From Cherax quadricarinatus (taxonomy: Eukaryota > Arthropoda > Malacostraca > Decapoda > Parastacidae), in assembly GCF_038502225.1 (NCBI RefSeq), contig NC_091325.1, positions 34,387,847 to 34,451,846 of the forward strand: a stretch of DNA of 64,000 nucleotides. The letters run 5' to 3'. The translations under genes were made by a program, and so were the position numbers. Numbering within the stretch: position 1 is the first letter of the stretch; each line of letters opens with the position of its first letter. Of this stretch, positions 12,600 through 24,924 are shown piece after piece. Under the pieces are notes generated by a model. It saw nothing but the letters and a program-made list of their open reading frames with translations, ran no database searches and had not been told where the DNA came from.

Positions 12600-14045
12600 T
12601 TTCGGACACCTCCAAGACCACAACTGGACCTTTCTCAGGCTCATATACAACTTAACAGGAAGAAGTATCATTCCCTCCTTCCATGGCACAGCAGCAGCAC
12701 CCTTCACGCCAACAGCTGGAGTACAACAAGGCTCTTACCTCAGCCCTATACTCTTCAATATATATGTCATCGACCTCCCCCAGCCTGAACTCAATGATAC
12801 CACCATCATTCAATTTGCAGATGATGTTATCCATGTAGTTTCTTCAACCCCCATCTCTGGTGGAAACAAGCACAGGAGAACAATAGAGAAAATGAACAAA
12901 GAACTAAGGAGAACAGCTAAGTGGGAGAAGAAATGGAGAATCACAACCTACCCAGATAAAGTCCTCTTCAGCACCATCGGCTGCTTAGCATCAACCACAG
13001 AGGACAAAGGGGGCATTTCCATCAGAGGTACATGAATCGCTATTAGTAATCCAAACAAGATCCTTGGTAATAGATCGACAGATTACTCCACTCTACATCC
13101 CACATAACCAAGAAAGTGAACCTAGCAAAAGCCTGCCTCAGTCAACTTTACCGAATCAAGGCATCCTCCTCCCACATCAAGCAACACCTGTACAAAATGA
13201 TGATCAGACCTCTGCTAGAGTACCCTATGTCACTAACAACTAAAACCAACATGCTAAACCTCCAAAGAGTCCAAAACAGAGCCTCCACTTTATCACTGGC
13301 GCCAGATTCAGAGAGAATCATGGTGGAAGACCTGCACACACAAAGAATCACTGCAATTAACATCAGGCTAGACAAACTAAAGAAGAGAGAATTATATGAC
13401 ATGCAGGAGCTCTATGTACCTGACAGAGAACCCACCCCAACCATCGACCACGACCGACTACACCATCAGCACCCCCTCCCCATAGATCCCAAAGAATGAC
13501 CCTCCAAGAATCCTGAGTGACCTCCCCGAAGAAGAAGAATGGATACCACCAGAACCAGTCTATGTCCAGTAACATGGATTAATGCTCCCCAATTCTGGGT
13601 GACCCACTTCTGTCAATCAACACCTTACAACTAACCTTGTAACATCTACAACCATCCTACAGCAGGGCACCATCTCAGAAACTGCTTAGCCAACCAACTC
13701 CAGGTGAGCAACCAACCTCCATCAAACGACCTGTAACTACCACCTGCAGCTGCAGCCTTACGACCGACCTCTTGTGCAAAAAAAAGGCAATTGCTAACAG
13801 TACACATCCTTCCAATTCAGTGGTACACCAGTCTACAGCTGGTATAGCGGTGTGCAATTGACGGGCAGGAGGTATACCTATCTTATAAATTCAATTTTTT
13901 CATGAATAACACAACACACACGTACACGCATTTAAACTGCACCAAAGTGGATAGGCCACTTATCTTCAAAACCTCACCTCCCTCTCCACCCTCCCAAACC
14001 TTTCACACATTCCATCCTACTTCCTTCCCCATCTTACCAAAGTGG
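12600..14045 (+). mobile_element. LINE-C, 5'-truncated copy
   Basis: It carries the C-terminal RT region (to about 13570) followed by a 3' UTR (13571-14045) that ends with 'caccaaagtggataggccactta...ccatcttaccaaag'. That end is shared with LINE-B and the fragment at 8402-8935. Protein similarity to LINE-B is clear but diverged. Confidence 0.8.
12610..13572 (+). pseudogene. LINE-C reverse transcriptase, C-terminal part, frameshifted
   Basis: Motifs are DHNWTFLRLIYN, GVQQGSYLSPILFNIYV, IQFADDVIHVVSSTP and KWEKKWRITTYPDKV, up to a stop near 13035. It continues after a frame change at 13116-13499 with KQHLYKMMIRPLLEYP and TTKTNMLNLQRVQNR. The order matches LINE-B ORF2 (46514-49246). The catalytic FADD is kept, but upstream RT blocks and the endonuclease are gone, so the copy is dead. 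The first 30 codons of the 12505 frame are unrelated. Confidence 0.8.
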
Positions 14046-15410
14046 TGGAGTGCCTGGTCTGTGGTTCTGTGGATCATGCCAATACATCTTGCAGTCTTCC
14101 CCCCACTTGTTTTAATTGCAATGAACCTAATCCTTTCTTTTCCATGCCGATGTCAGGTCTATCTTTATGAACGAGAAATCTGTTGTCTTAAGGAGAGCAC
14201 AGGCCTTACTTATGCTATGACTATCTCTCGGCTCTGCCTTCACGGGAATCTTCCTAGTGTTCCTTATTCTCGAGTAGGAGACATCCTACCTTGACAGCCC
14301 TCCCGCCTACCAGCTCTGGTGCCATATCTTCTGGGGTCGCCTGTCTCTAATTCTTTTGCGGTTTTACCATCTGAAACCTCAACCTCATTTCCTCTTCCTA
14401 CCTCTACCTCTTCATCTTCTCACCTCTAGTTTCTCAGTCTGTGAGGCCTCCCATGCCTGCACCTTGTTCATGCCTATCGCCTGTGAAGTTCAACCTGTCT
14501 CGTAAACCCAAATCTCTTCACATTCTTCCATTGCTTATAATTCACCAACAGTTCTCCTCTTCGGCCTCGGTACCTAGTTCTCACCCCCTCTCTAACTTTC
14601 ACACGAAGGTGGAGGTTCACCCCCCTTGTGTGGTACCCTCTTCTCTTGTTCCCCACCAAACTTCCTCCCCAGTCCTCCTCCACTTTCCTTCCTCTCCTTT
14701 TTCCATCACAGGACTATTGTTTCCCTGCCAGCACATCTTAGACCTCTTTGGTTCCATCCATAGTCTCCCTAATCTCTGCTTAGTCCACCTCAACTACCTC
14801 TAAAGCCACGGTATAGGCATCTTCCTTGTCTGCTGAAACACTTGATGCTAGCTCCAACTGAACTGCAGAAACCAAACCTTCGATGGACACCTGTGCACCT
14901 CTTTATGCCTCTTCTTATTTTTCACAACCCTAGCAGCAATCTTTTCCTTCATAGCATTCTGATTCCTCCATGCTTACACACTTTCCATTGCCTCCACACA
15001 TTGACTTCCCTGACCCTACTAGCCCGTAGATTTTATCGCTTCTCATTGTTTAGTGCACCTGTCTTTGTTAATAATGACATATTTACAATGGAATATTCAG
15101 GGCCTCAGGGGTAGTCAGGGAGAGCTCCAGGTGTTTCTCTCCCAGTTTTCCCCAGTATGTGTTGGGTTACAAGAGCCTAAGGTTCGTTCAGCAGTTATTC
15201 ATCCTATTTTGGGGTACATGCTGTTGTATTCTTCTGATCCCTTTCCTGATGAAACTTTTAATGAGAGAGCACTTCTTGTGAGCGTTGGTACACTGCTTCA
15301 ACAGGTCTTTGTTCTCAGTTGCATTATTTGCTCAGGTAGTATACAGTTTTCTCTCTATACCTCTCCCCTTCTTGTTCATTCTGTATCTCGGATGTAGCGC
15401 TCTTGATCTC
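14046..15410 (+). pseudogene. LINE-E fragment: ORF1 zinc-knuckle end plus ORF2 endonuclease start
   Basis: Near 14052-14125 translation gives CLVCGSVDHANTSC and PTCFNCNE, a CCHC-type zinc-knuckle pair. This is followed by YLYEREICCLKESTGLTYAM (near 14160), the conserved segment after the knuckles in LINE gag-like ORF1 proteins. A proline/serine-rich tail follows to about 15050. From 15071 comes YLQWNIQGLRGSQGEL and VCVGLQEP, the first two blocks of an apurinic-type endonuclease. Sequence then stops at the family D LINE at 15415. Several stops and frame changes are present. The clade is unassigned. Confidence 0.7.
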
Positions 15411-15568
15411 TTAAGAAGAACATAAGAACATAAGAAAGGAGGAACACTGCAGGAGGCCTGTTGGCCCATACTAGGCAGGTCCTTTACAATTCATCCCACT
15501 AACAAAACATTTGCCCAATCCAATTTTCAATGCCACCCAAGAAATAAGCTCTGATGTGAAAGTCCCTC

Positions 15569-17670
15569 TCAAATCCAACCCTTCCCACTCATGTACTTAT
15601 CCAACCTAAATTTGAAACTACCCAAAGTCCCAGCCTCAATAACCCAACTAGGTAGACTGTTCCACTCATCTACTACCCTATTTCCAAACCAATACTTTCC
15701 TATGTCCTTTCTAAATCTAAACTTATCTAATTTAAATCCTTTACTGCGGGTTCTCTCTTGGAGAGACATCCTCAAGACCTTATTAATATCCCCTTTATTA
15801 ATACCTATCTTCCACTTATACACTTCGATCAGGTCTCCCCTCATTCTTCGTCTAACAAGTGAATGTAACTTAAGAGTCTTCAATCTTTCTTCATAAGGAA
15901 GATTTCTAATGCTATGTATTAATTTAGTCATCCTACGTTGAATGTTTTCTAACGAATTTATGTCCATTCTGTAATATGGAGACCAGAACTGAGCTGCATA
16001 ATCTAGGTGAGGCCTTACTAATGATGTATAAAGCTGCAGTATGACCTCTGGACTTCTGTTGCTTACACTTCTTGATATAAATCCCAGTAATCTATTTGCC
16101 TTATTACGTACGTGTAGGCACTGCTCCCCTCAAGGAAGGTTCCTTGATGTTGGTGAGGGGCTCTTGATTTAGGGAATTGGATCTGTGCTCCAGTTTCGCA
16201 AATTAAGCCTGAATGCATTCCACATCCCCCCCCAGGCGCTGTATAATCCTCTGGGTTTAGTGCTTCCCCCTTGATAATAATAATAATAATAATAATTAGG
16301 CATTGCTGTCTTGGTTTAAGGTTGCTGCTCACCATAACCCCCAAGTCCTTTTCGCAATCTGTATGGCTAAGTTCTACATCATTTAACTTATAAGTACTAG
16401 GGTTATGGGCACTCCCAAGCTTCAGAACCTTGCATTTATCTACATTGAACTGCATCTGCCACTTTTCCGACCAAGAATAGAGTTTGTTTAAATCCTCCTG
16501 AAGTTCCATAACATCTACGTTTGAATCAATTATCCTACCTATCTTTGTGTCATCGGCGAATTTGCTCATATCACTAGTAATTCCCTCATCAAGATCATTG
16601 ATATATATTATAAACAACAACGGGCCCAAGACTGATCCCTGTGGAACGCCACTTGTTACAGATCCCAACTCGGATTTAACCCCATTTATGGACACTCTGC
16701 TTCCTGTCAGTGAGCCATGACTCGATCCACGAGAGCACTTTTCCCCCAATGCCATGAGCTGCCACTTTCTTTAACAGTCTATGGTGCGGAACTCTATCAA
16801 AAGCCTCACTAAAATCTAAGTAAATAATATCAAATTCTTTATCGTGGTCAACAGCCTCAAAAGCTTTACTGAAGAAAGTTAATAAATTAGTTAGACAAGA
16901 CCGGCCTCTTGTGAATCCATGCTGAGTATCATTAATCAAGCTATGCTTATCGAGATGGCTTCTTATAATCTCAGCTATAATTGACTCTAGTAATTTGCCT
17001 ACAATTGAGGTCAGGCTTATTGGGCGGTAATTTGACGGTAACGACTTGTCCCTTGTTTTAAAAATAGGAATTACATTAGCCATCTTCCACATATCAGACA
17101 CTACACCTGTTTGAAGAGATAAATTAAAAATATTAGTTAATGGTTCACAGAGTCCCATTTTGCATTCCTTAAGAACCCTTGAAAAAACCTCATCAGAACC
17201 CGGCGACTTATTTTGCTTCAGTCTGTCTATCTGCTTCACAACCATTTCACTAGTGACTGTGATGTTACATAATTTATCTTCTTCTAGCCCACTATAAATA
17301 TTAATTACTGGAATATTGTTAGTGTCTTCCTGTGTAAAAACTGAGAGAAAATAATTATTAAAAATCGAGCACATTTCATTCTCTTTGTCAGTAAGGTGCC
17401 CATAGTTATTGTTAAGGGGACCTATCTTATCTCTAACTTTTGTTCTATAGACCTGGAAAAAACTTTTTGGGTTAGTTTTAGAATCCCTAGCAACTTTAAT
17501 TTCATAGTCCCTTTTAGCTTTTCTTATCCCCTTTTTAATGTCCCTCTTAATGTCAATATACTGATTCATAAGATGACCCTCACCTCTTTTGATACGCCTA
17601 TAAATTCCTTTCTTATGCCCTAGTAGATATTTGAGCCTATTATTCATCCATTTTGGGTCATTTCTATTTG
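15569..17670 (-). pseudogene. LINE-D reverse transcriptase, broken
   Basis: Read from 17670 downward: a basic linker (WMNNRLKYLLGHKKGIYRRI), then KSPGSDEV, NVIPIFKTRDKSLPSNYRPI, GFTRGRSCLTNLL, YLDFSEAFDRVPHHRLL, and SWLTDRKQ. A frame change near 16700 follows, then VTSGVPQGSVLGPLLF and FADDTKIG (catalytic FADD). A SINE splits the post-RT region, which resumes from about 16125 and ends with RMTKLIHSIRNLPYEERL and VVDEWNSLPSWVIEAG (15569-15967). The first residues of the 17743 open frame are flank. CR1-like by motif style. Confidence 0.85.
16126..16296 (+). mobile_element. SINE copy inside LINE-D, with target-site duplication
   Basis: It begins near CCCCTCAAGGAAGGTTCCTTG and ends GGGTTTAGTGCTTCCCCCTTG followed by (ATA)n. 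Flanks TAGGCACTGCT (16115-16125) and TAGGCATTGCT (16297-16307) are an 11-bp target-site duplication with one mismatch. A closely matching copy is at 26709-26874. The source of its RNA (tRNA, 5S or other) is not resolved. Confidence 0.85.
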
Positions 17671-17887
17671 ATAAACACACAAGAGCAGTACAGTAACCCG
17701 AAAGAACAGTACAGTACAGTAGCGCAGAAGAACAGTAACACAAGAAGACAATACATTAACACAGATTACTGGAGCGACTGAAATTGATCAAGTTGTTTTA
17801 ATCTTAATTTTGGTGAGTCCAATAATGAACAATATGAAGAACACTGCTGGTGAATGAACATAAATAACAACACTACCATGACTCCAT

Positions 17888-18075
17888 CAGGGAGGCTGGA
17901 TTGGAAATCACACCACCGTGAGTACTGCCAAGGAGGCTGGAGTGGGAATAGTACCACCATGACTACTGTTAAGGAGGCTGGAGTGGGAATAGTACCACCA
18001 TGACTACTGTTAAGGAGGTTGGAGTGGGAATAACACCACCGTGACTACTGTAAAGGAGGCTGAAGTGCGAATGAC
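17888..18075. repeat. about 42-bp minisatellite, 4-5 copies
   Basis: The unit is approximately ggaggctggagtgggaatag followed by taccaccatgactactgttaa. Copies diverge at the edges. It is non-coding. Confidence 0.9.
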
Positions 18076-18224
18076 ACAATATTCGAAACAATAATTAATA
18101 AATAAAAGAAAAATTATTATTTGCGACCACTGTCAGCCTCAGAGTTATCTCTGAGTTACCAGACCTTGCCACGTGGAGGCCATTGGTTCGTCTTTAAGGT
18201 CCACCCCCCCCTCGCCTTCCCCAG

Positions 18225-18780
18225 GTTCATGTGTCCAGGAATCCATCCGTGGGCCCCCGGATGTCTCCCCTTCCTCACTACCCTAAGGCCAGCATCGCCT
18301 GTCTCTCTCCCTTTGCCTTCCAGCCTCAGCCTTCCCCAGGTTCATGTGTCCAGGAATCCAACCGTCCGCCTCCGGATGTTTTCCCTTCCACACTTCCCCA
18401 AGGTCAGCCTTACCAACCTGTATTCTTGCCAGCCCCAGGTTTATGTATCCAGGAATCCATCCGTCTACCGCCAGATGTCTTCCCTTCACCACTTACCCAA
18501 GGTCAGCCTCAACTGCTGGTATTCATGCCTTTCCCAGGTTTTATGTATCCAGGAATCCATCCGTTCGCTCCCGGATGTCTCCCCTTCCCCACTTACCTAA
18601 GGTCAGCCTCAACTACAATCTTCCCCAAGCTCATGTATCCAGGAATCCATCCGTTCGCTCCCGGATGTTTCCCCTTCCCCACTTACCTAAGGTCGGCGGT
18701 GCCTTCCCCGGATCAGTGTCTCCAGGAATCCACTTGTGTCACTGAGTGGACTCCCTTCCCCACTTCCCGAGAGTCAGCGG
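18225..18780. repeat. degenerate GC-rich tandem repeat, about 80-115 bp units
   Basis: 'tccaggaatccatccgt' recurs near 18233, 18350, 18449, 18550, 18643 and 18720, each followed by 'cggatgt.t.cccttcc.cac' and 'ctaaggtcagc'. Three overlapping frames are open across it only because of the repeat. No protein family is recognised. Confidence 0.8.
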
Positions 18781-18837
18781 TTGCCACCCTCAGTGACCTT
18801 GCTGAAAGGAAACTTGGTCTTGTCTAGCTGGTGTATG

Positions 18838-18985
18838 GTAGAGACTGTCCAGGTGGGTGGAATTACTGGAGGGGACACACAGAAAATTGCGTCCAGTAAT
18901 AACACCCACCAAGACAGCCTGGAACAGTTGGTCAACTGGACGAGACGAAGCTCTCACACAGCTCGGCCACCCAGGAGAGGCTAAT
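18838..18985 (+). repeat. dispersed repeat, copy 1
   Basis: The text 'aattactggaggggacacacagaaa.t.gc..ccagtaa' and the following 'cacccacc' recur at 27869-28010 in the same orientation, about 75% similar by eye. It could be a SINE or an exon-like remnant; the origin is unknown. Confidence 0.6.
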
Positions 18986-19409
18986 TAATAACAATTTTGG
19001 AAATCCTTTTATATTACATTATGAATTTATACCAAGTACAAGTTTATTTTTTACTTATTTTGCAGTTTAAAAGTATTTGTGAGAGTTTTATTTAATATAA
19101 ATTAATTGCCAAGTGTTGAAGACCTTGTCTAACTCCATCAAAACTGTTCACCATTACACTCTTTTCATTTTTATTTATTTATTCGTCTTTTGCATTTTAC
19201 ACTCAAAGGCTAACAAGCCGACAAATATACCCGTATATAAGTATTTTCGCGTACATTTATACGTTTCAACACACGCACCTTACGCATACACCATTATACA
19301 TTCACTTGTATGCATAACACACACACAATCCCAGGTATTACAAATACGCACACATGTAAACAACAATGTACACAATTCTCTCCTTCCACTTTAACATATA
19401 TGAGGTCAC

Positions 19410-19440
<31 letters not shown>

Positions 19441-19737
19441 CATCTCACTGGAAACCCCTGCCATGAACACTCATGCGCACATACATGTGACAACATTCTC
19501 ATAGACATACCTGTACTCGTCCACATAGTGGTTAAAATTAAACAATACAGTAGAGACTATGTAAGGGAAATACAGAAATATTTGTGCTTCAATATTCAGA
19601 ATATATAAGACATGTTATTATGTATGTTAGTATATATGAATAAATGTAATTCCTATGTGTTATTGTGTATAGGTGTCATATTTACATATGTGTTGTTGTA
19701 TGTTATGTATGAATGAGTACAATGTTTATGTATTGTG
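18986..19737. other. AT-rich sequence with short (AC)n, no gene
   Basis: An (AC)n stretch lies at about 19419-19442. Otherwise there are low-complexity T/A and CA-rich words. No coding signal. Confidence 0.5.
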
Positions 19738-20056
19738 TATGAGTGTCACGTGTATATGTTATTGTGTATGGATGAGTGTCATGTATATGTATTATTGTGT
19801 ATGGCTTAGTGAAATGTTTTGATATTGTTGTGTATGGATGAGTGTCATGTATATGTATTATTGTGTATGGCTTAGTGAAATGTTTTGATATTGTTGTGTA
19901 TGGATGAGTGTCATGTATATGTATTATTGTGTATGGCTTAGTGAAATGTTTTGATATTGTTGTGTATGGATGAGTGTCATGTATATGTATTATTGTGTAT
20001 GGCTTAGTGAAATGTTTTGATATTGTTGTGTATGGATGAGTGTCATGTATATGTAT
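19738..20056. repeat. 66-bp tandem repeat, about 4 copies
   Basis: 'gaaatgttttgatattgttg' recurs at 19811, 19877, 19943 and 20009, an exact 66-bp period. A degenerate copy precedes at 19738. Confidence 0.95.
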
Positions 20057-20330
20057 CCACTTAAATGCAGCTTTCCTTTACATAAGTGTTTTTCACTTAT
20101 GTATTTCAGTGTTTACACATGTTGCACATATTACCTTCACTTTCTCAATTCACAGTCTTCTTTGTTACGCAAATTTTGTCTTTACCATCACTTTAACAAT
20201 CACATTTCTGACACACACTTTACCTGGTCTGCTCAACACTCTTATTCTACTATAATTATTACCTTCTTTAAAGTTTTTTTTTACTTTTCTTCTCTAATAA
20301 ACATTATGAAGACAATCATGAATTATTGCA

Positions 20331-22079
20331 GTACTTTATTACAACTGCGTCACACTTTATTACAACTGCGTCACACTTTATTACAACTGCGTCACACTTT
20401 ATTACAACTGCGTCACACTTTATTACAACTGCGTCACACTTTATTACAACTGCGTCACACTTTATTACAACTGCGTCACACTTTATTACAACTGCGTCAC
20501 ACTTTATTACAACTGCGTCACACTTTATTACAACTGCGTCACACTTTATTACAACTGCGTCACACTTTATTACAACTGCGTCACACTTTATTACAACTGC
20601 GTCACACTTTATTACAACTGCGTCACACTTTATTACAACTGCGTCACACTTTATTACAACTGCGTCACACTTTATTACAACTGCGTCACACTTTATTACA
20701 ACTGCGTCACACTTTATTACAACTGCGTCACACTTTATTACAACTGCGTCACACTTTATTACAACTGCGTCACACTTTATTACAACTGCGTCACACTTTA
20801 TTACAACTGCGTCACACTTTATTACAACTGCGTCACACTTTATTACAACTGCGTCACACTTTATTACAACTGCGTCACACTTTATTACAACTGCGTCACA
20901 CTTTATTACAACTGCGTCACACTTTATTACAACTGCGTCACACTTTATTACAACTGCGTCACACTTTATTACAACTGCGTCACACTTTATTACAACTGCG
21001 TCACACTTTATTACAACTGCGTCACACTTTATTACAACTGCGTCACACTTTATTACAACTGCGTCACACTTTATTACAACTGCGTCACACTTTATTACAA
21101 CTGCGTCACACTTTATTACAACTGCGTCACACTTTATTACAACTGCGTCACACTTTATTACAACTGCGTCACACTTTATTACAACTGCGTCACACTTTAT
21201 TACAACTGCGTCACACTTTATTACAACTGCGTCACACTTTATTACAACTGCGTCACACTTTATTACAACTGCGTCACACTTTATTACAACTGCGTCACAC
21301 TTTATTACAACTGCGTCACACTTTATTACAACTGCGTCACACTTTATTACAACTGCGTCACACTTTATTACAACTGCGTCACACTTTATTACAACTGCGT
21401 CACACTTTATTACAACTGCGTCACACTTTATTACAACTGCGTCACACTTTATTACAACTGCGTCACACTTTATTACAACTGCGTCACACTTTATTACAAC
21501 TGCGTCACACTTTATTACAACTGCGTCACACTTTATTACAACTGCGTCACACTTTATTACAACTGCGTCACACTTTATTACAACTGCGTCACACTTTATT
21601 ACAACTGCGTCACACTTTATTACAACTGCGTCACACTTTATTACAACTGCGTCGCACTTTATTACAACTGCGTCACACTTTATTACAACTGCGTCACACT
21701 TTATTACAACTGCGTCGCACTTTATTACAACTGCGTCACACTTTATTACAACTGCGTCGCACTTTATTACAACTGCGTCACACTTTATTACAACTGCGTC
21801 ACACTTTATTACAACTGCGTCACACTTTATTACAACTGCGTCACACTTTATTACAACTGCGTCGCACTTTATTACAACTGCGTCACACTTTATTACAACT
21901 GCGTCACACTTTATTACAACTGCGTCGCACTTTATTACAACTGCGTCACACTTTATTACAACTGCGTCACACTTTATTACAACTGCGTCACACTTTATTA
22001 CAACTGCGTCACACTTTATTACAACTGCGTCACACTTTATTACAACTGCGTCACACTTTATTACAACTGCGTCACACTT
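20331..22079. repeat. 21-bp satellite, about 83 copies
   Basis: The unit tttattacaactgcgtcacac is almost perfectly homogeneous. The only recurrent variant is A to G (cgtcgcac), seen in 5 units, all between about 21650 and 21930. Since 21 is divisible by 3 and the unit lacks stops in several frames, it generates open frames of 719, 590 and 588 codons on both strands with 7-residue periods (LRHTLLQ, FITTASH, CDAVVIK). These have no non-repetitive domain and I do not call them genes. Confidence 0.97.
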
Positions 22080-22440
22080 CAACCTTAATCCATTTTAAAT
22101 TTCCAATAATTTCAATTTTCTTAATAAAATGGAATGAGGGTTACAATATTTTGATGATATATTTTAGAAAAAGATGTAAATATGTGAAGAAGTGATTAAC
22201 TTGAGAGACTTGTGTCTAAGACAAAGAAGATATTCTTATAAATCATCTTAATAAACATTTGTTAACTAGAATTATTTATTAAATAAGTCTCCCAGTTCTC
22301 ACAAATACGCTTCTTTCACCTCTTCATTAATGAAGTAAAAAAAAGAAATTCATCGCCACAGATGCAAAACTAAAATTTTCGGTGATGAACATAAAAACTG
22401 ACAACTTGGAAGATTAGATTTCTCGACAATAAGAATTTTG

Positions 22441-23440
22441 GTGAAGATTGAGACACTTATGCAACATATGGGAATCTTTATTCAGGAAACGTTTCGCCAC
22501 ACAGTGGCTTCATCAGTCCGATACAAAGTAGAAAGGCGTAAGGAGAGGAGAAGTTTGAGGTAATCAGTCCCTCAGCATGGAGTCGATGTGTTCAGTCCAT
22601 CAATCTTGTAGAATGTACAGCATAGGGCCGTAGACGTGGCTTATGTACTGTAGTGAGGTGAGGCGAAGCAGGAGGAGGTGAGGTCATAGTGTTACCATCC
22701 ACTAGTCGAAGTAGGTCTTCGTCCAAAGGTTGGACAAGTGTTGAAGAATTCTTTGTAACAAGATCCCATGATGCTGCAGTGTCAGACAGTTGTGATGAAT
22801 GGTTTGAAAAACCGACAAGTTGAATATTGACACACGTCTAAGGCCCTATGCTGTACATTCTACAAGATTGATGGACTGAACACATCGACTCCATGCTGAG
22901 GGACTGATTACCTCAAACTCCTCCTCTCCTTACGCCTTTCTACTTTGTATCGGACTGATGAAGCCACTGTGTGGCGAAACGTTTCCTGAATAAAGATTCC
23001 CATATGTTGCATAAGTGTCTCAATCTTCAATTTGTCGGTTTTTCAAACCATTCATCACAACTGTCTGACACTGCAGCATCATGGGATCTTGTTACAAAGA
23101 ATTCTTCAACACTTGTCCAACCTTTGGACGAAGACCTACTTCGACTAGTGGATGGTAACACTATGACCTCACCTCCTCCTGCTTCGCCTCACCTCACTAC
23201 AGTACATAAGCCACGTCTACGGCCCTATGCTGTACATTCTACAAGATTGATGGACTGAACACATCGACTCCATGCTGAGGGACTGATTACCTCAAACTCC
23301 TCTCCTTTCGCGTTTCTACTTTGCATCGGACTGATGAAGCCACTGTGTGGCGAAAAGTTTCCTAAATAAAGATTCCCATATGTTGCATAATTGCCTCAAT
23401 CTTCAACTTGTCGGTTTTTCAAACCATTCATCACAAGAAT
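22441..23440. repeat. large inverted repeat with GAAACGTTTCG ends
   Basis: 22441-22826 is nearly the reverse complement of 23010-23435: 'gaagattgagacacttatgcaacatatggg' against 'cccatatgttgcataagtgtctcaatcttc'. The centre (22827-23010) holds a partial third copy of the right-arm sequence. Both arms include 'ggaaacgtttcgccacacagtggcttcatcagtcc'. Related fold-backs are at 24925-25610 and 31220-31574. No ORF is credible. Confidence 0.85.
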
Positions 23441-24009
23441 TTTGGTGGTGGCTGCCACAACCTGGCCAGTACTACTGTGTGTTAATGTCTCCCATACTGT
23501 TGTTATGTACTGTGATGTATCAATGTTGTAGTGCCAGTAACTTATGATAAAGATACAATTTCAGAAGGGAGCTGTTGAATGAAGAGGTTTGTTTCACAGG
23601 TGAAAGTTTCTCTCTGTTATGTTTTTTTTCCACGCCATCGTTGTGTTGTGATGTGTATAAAGTCTGTCTTCTGCACCAGAGTTAATAACACTGTATGTAA
23701 CCTGTTTGGTAAATACCTGATAGAACACTTATTGGTAGGATTCTTTTCTAAGGACTCAGTTGGTAGGATTCAGGTGTATAAGACTGGACTCTACTGGAAG
23801 AATGCTACTGGAAGGACTGTTACCAGAAGACTATAGATAGAAGACCTCTATACGTCTTCGTGATCGTGGTATCTCCACGGAGATTATCCTTTCAGTGACT
23901 TTTTTTTTCAGTTCCTTCCTGTTGGGAAAGATAATTTTGTCTCTTGTCACATCGCAGATGCAATTGGTACAGAGGAATGATTTATATGAGCGAACACAAA
24001 AGAGGTTGA
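23441..24009. other. no gene recognised
   Basis: Non-coding. It includes a short duplicated phrase 'ttggtaggattc' near 23732 and 23759. No motif supported. Confidence 0.3.
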
Positions 24010-24029
24010 CCATACACAAATAACCCGCA

Positions 24030-24105
24030 CATAAAAGAGAGAAGCTTACGACGACGTTTCGGTCCGACTTGGACCATTTACAAAGTCTCACTAACCAGAA
24101 GTACG
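24030..24105. repeat. dispersed 'gacgtttcggtccgacttggacc' repeat fragment
   Basis: The phrase resembles the fragment at 63570-63600 ('aaacgtttcggtcctgggacc') and is a variant of the CGTTTCG repeat class seen elsewhere in the window. Confidence 0.6.
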
Positions 24106-24231
24106 AACGAACGAACGAAAGCTCAGGTAAGATCCCAAATGGGATGAGCGGAACCATGGTACTTATGGTAATTTTCAACCCAGCCTCCTAATAACTATAT
24201 CACACTTTCGAAAAGAGTTTGTAGACCATAT

Positions 24232-24305
24232 CTAAGTTAGGTTGGGTTATGTTACGTTAGGTTAGGTAACGTTGAGTTAGATTAAGTTAAGTTAGGTTAG
24301 GTTAC
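24232..24305. repeat. degenerate TTAGG telomere-like repeat
   Basis: Runs of ttagg / gttag / gttacgttagg for about 70 bp. TTAGG is the usual arthropod telomere unit. Here it is interstitial and mutated. Confidence 0.7.
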
Positions 24306-24479
24306 AACGGAAAATCTACAAATATAAGACAAAAGACGATAGAATAGTGTGCCGTGTGAACAGGAAACACTCAGCCACTGGTTGCGACTTATGTAACTGT
24401 CATATTTCAACTATTCAGGGTTCCATGAACAGTCACCTATCTGACTGTTCTTATAACAGCGCCCTGATATCTGTAGTTA

Positions 24480-24612
24480 AAAGGACAGCTGCTTTAAACA
24501 TAGGCTAGACAGATATATTGAGTGGGTGTTGCTGGGCGTGAACTGGACCTGCCTAACATAGGACAGTAGGCCTACTGCAGTGTTCATTCACTATACTTTT
24601 ATGTTCTTATGA
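24480..24612 (+). mobile_element. LINE-D 3' end fragment
   Basis: Translation gives 'ARLDRYIEWVLLGVNWTCLT' and the DNA then runs to 'ctgcagtgttcattcactatacttttatgttcttatg', the family D 3' terminus. It is extremely 5'-truncated. Confidence 0.75.
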
Positions 24613-24924
24613 ACAAGTTAGGTTCAGGTGTACTCCACTTATGACCGGAGGTATAATACCTCAAAGTATGAGGAGCAACACTGATTGTACTGGAGGAATG
24701 TTCCCTCACAGTATGAGCACTACCACTGCCCCGTCTAGTAAATTACAACGATTAATTTGTCACCATCCATCTTTCTCGCGTTTGTTCGCCGCTTGTTGTA
24801 CCACAGAAACTAAGGGCCCACAATGCCAGCTGTAATATATACGTCCTGGACAATGTTGACTCCATCAACCCCACGTCTGGGTGAAAAGCTACCCCTACTC
24901 TGTGCAAGAAAGGTATAAAATACC

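Larger units (their letters stand above)
15415..17670 (-). mobile_element. LINE-D, CR1-like, 5'-truncated
   Basis: The 3' end lies at 15415 (minus-strand tail TTCTTATGTTCTTATG) and the 5' truncation near 17670. The same 3' terminus appears at 24480-24612 (+) and in both arms of the palindrome at 63611-64000. A SINE interrupts it at 16126-16296. Confidence 0.85.

Noticed and set aside
18121..18827. Three overlapping proline-rich ORFs
   Set aside because: Overlapping frames of one degenerate tandem repeat, with no conserved domain.
20036..22195. 719-codon plus-strand ORF (and 590/588-codon companions) as genes
   Set aside because: They are translations of a 21-bp satellite, open on both strands because 21 is a multiple of 3. 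No unique domain.
24232..24305. True chromosome end
   Set aside because: TTAGG-like units are few and mutated, and sequence continues on both sides.
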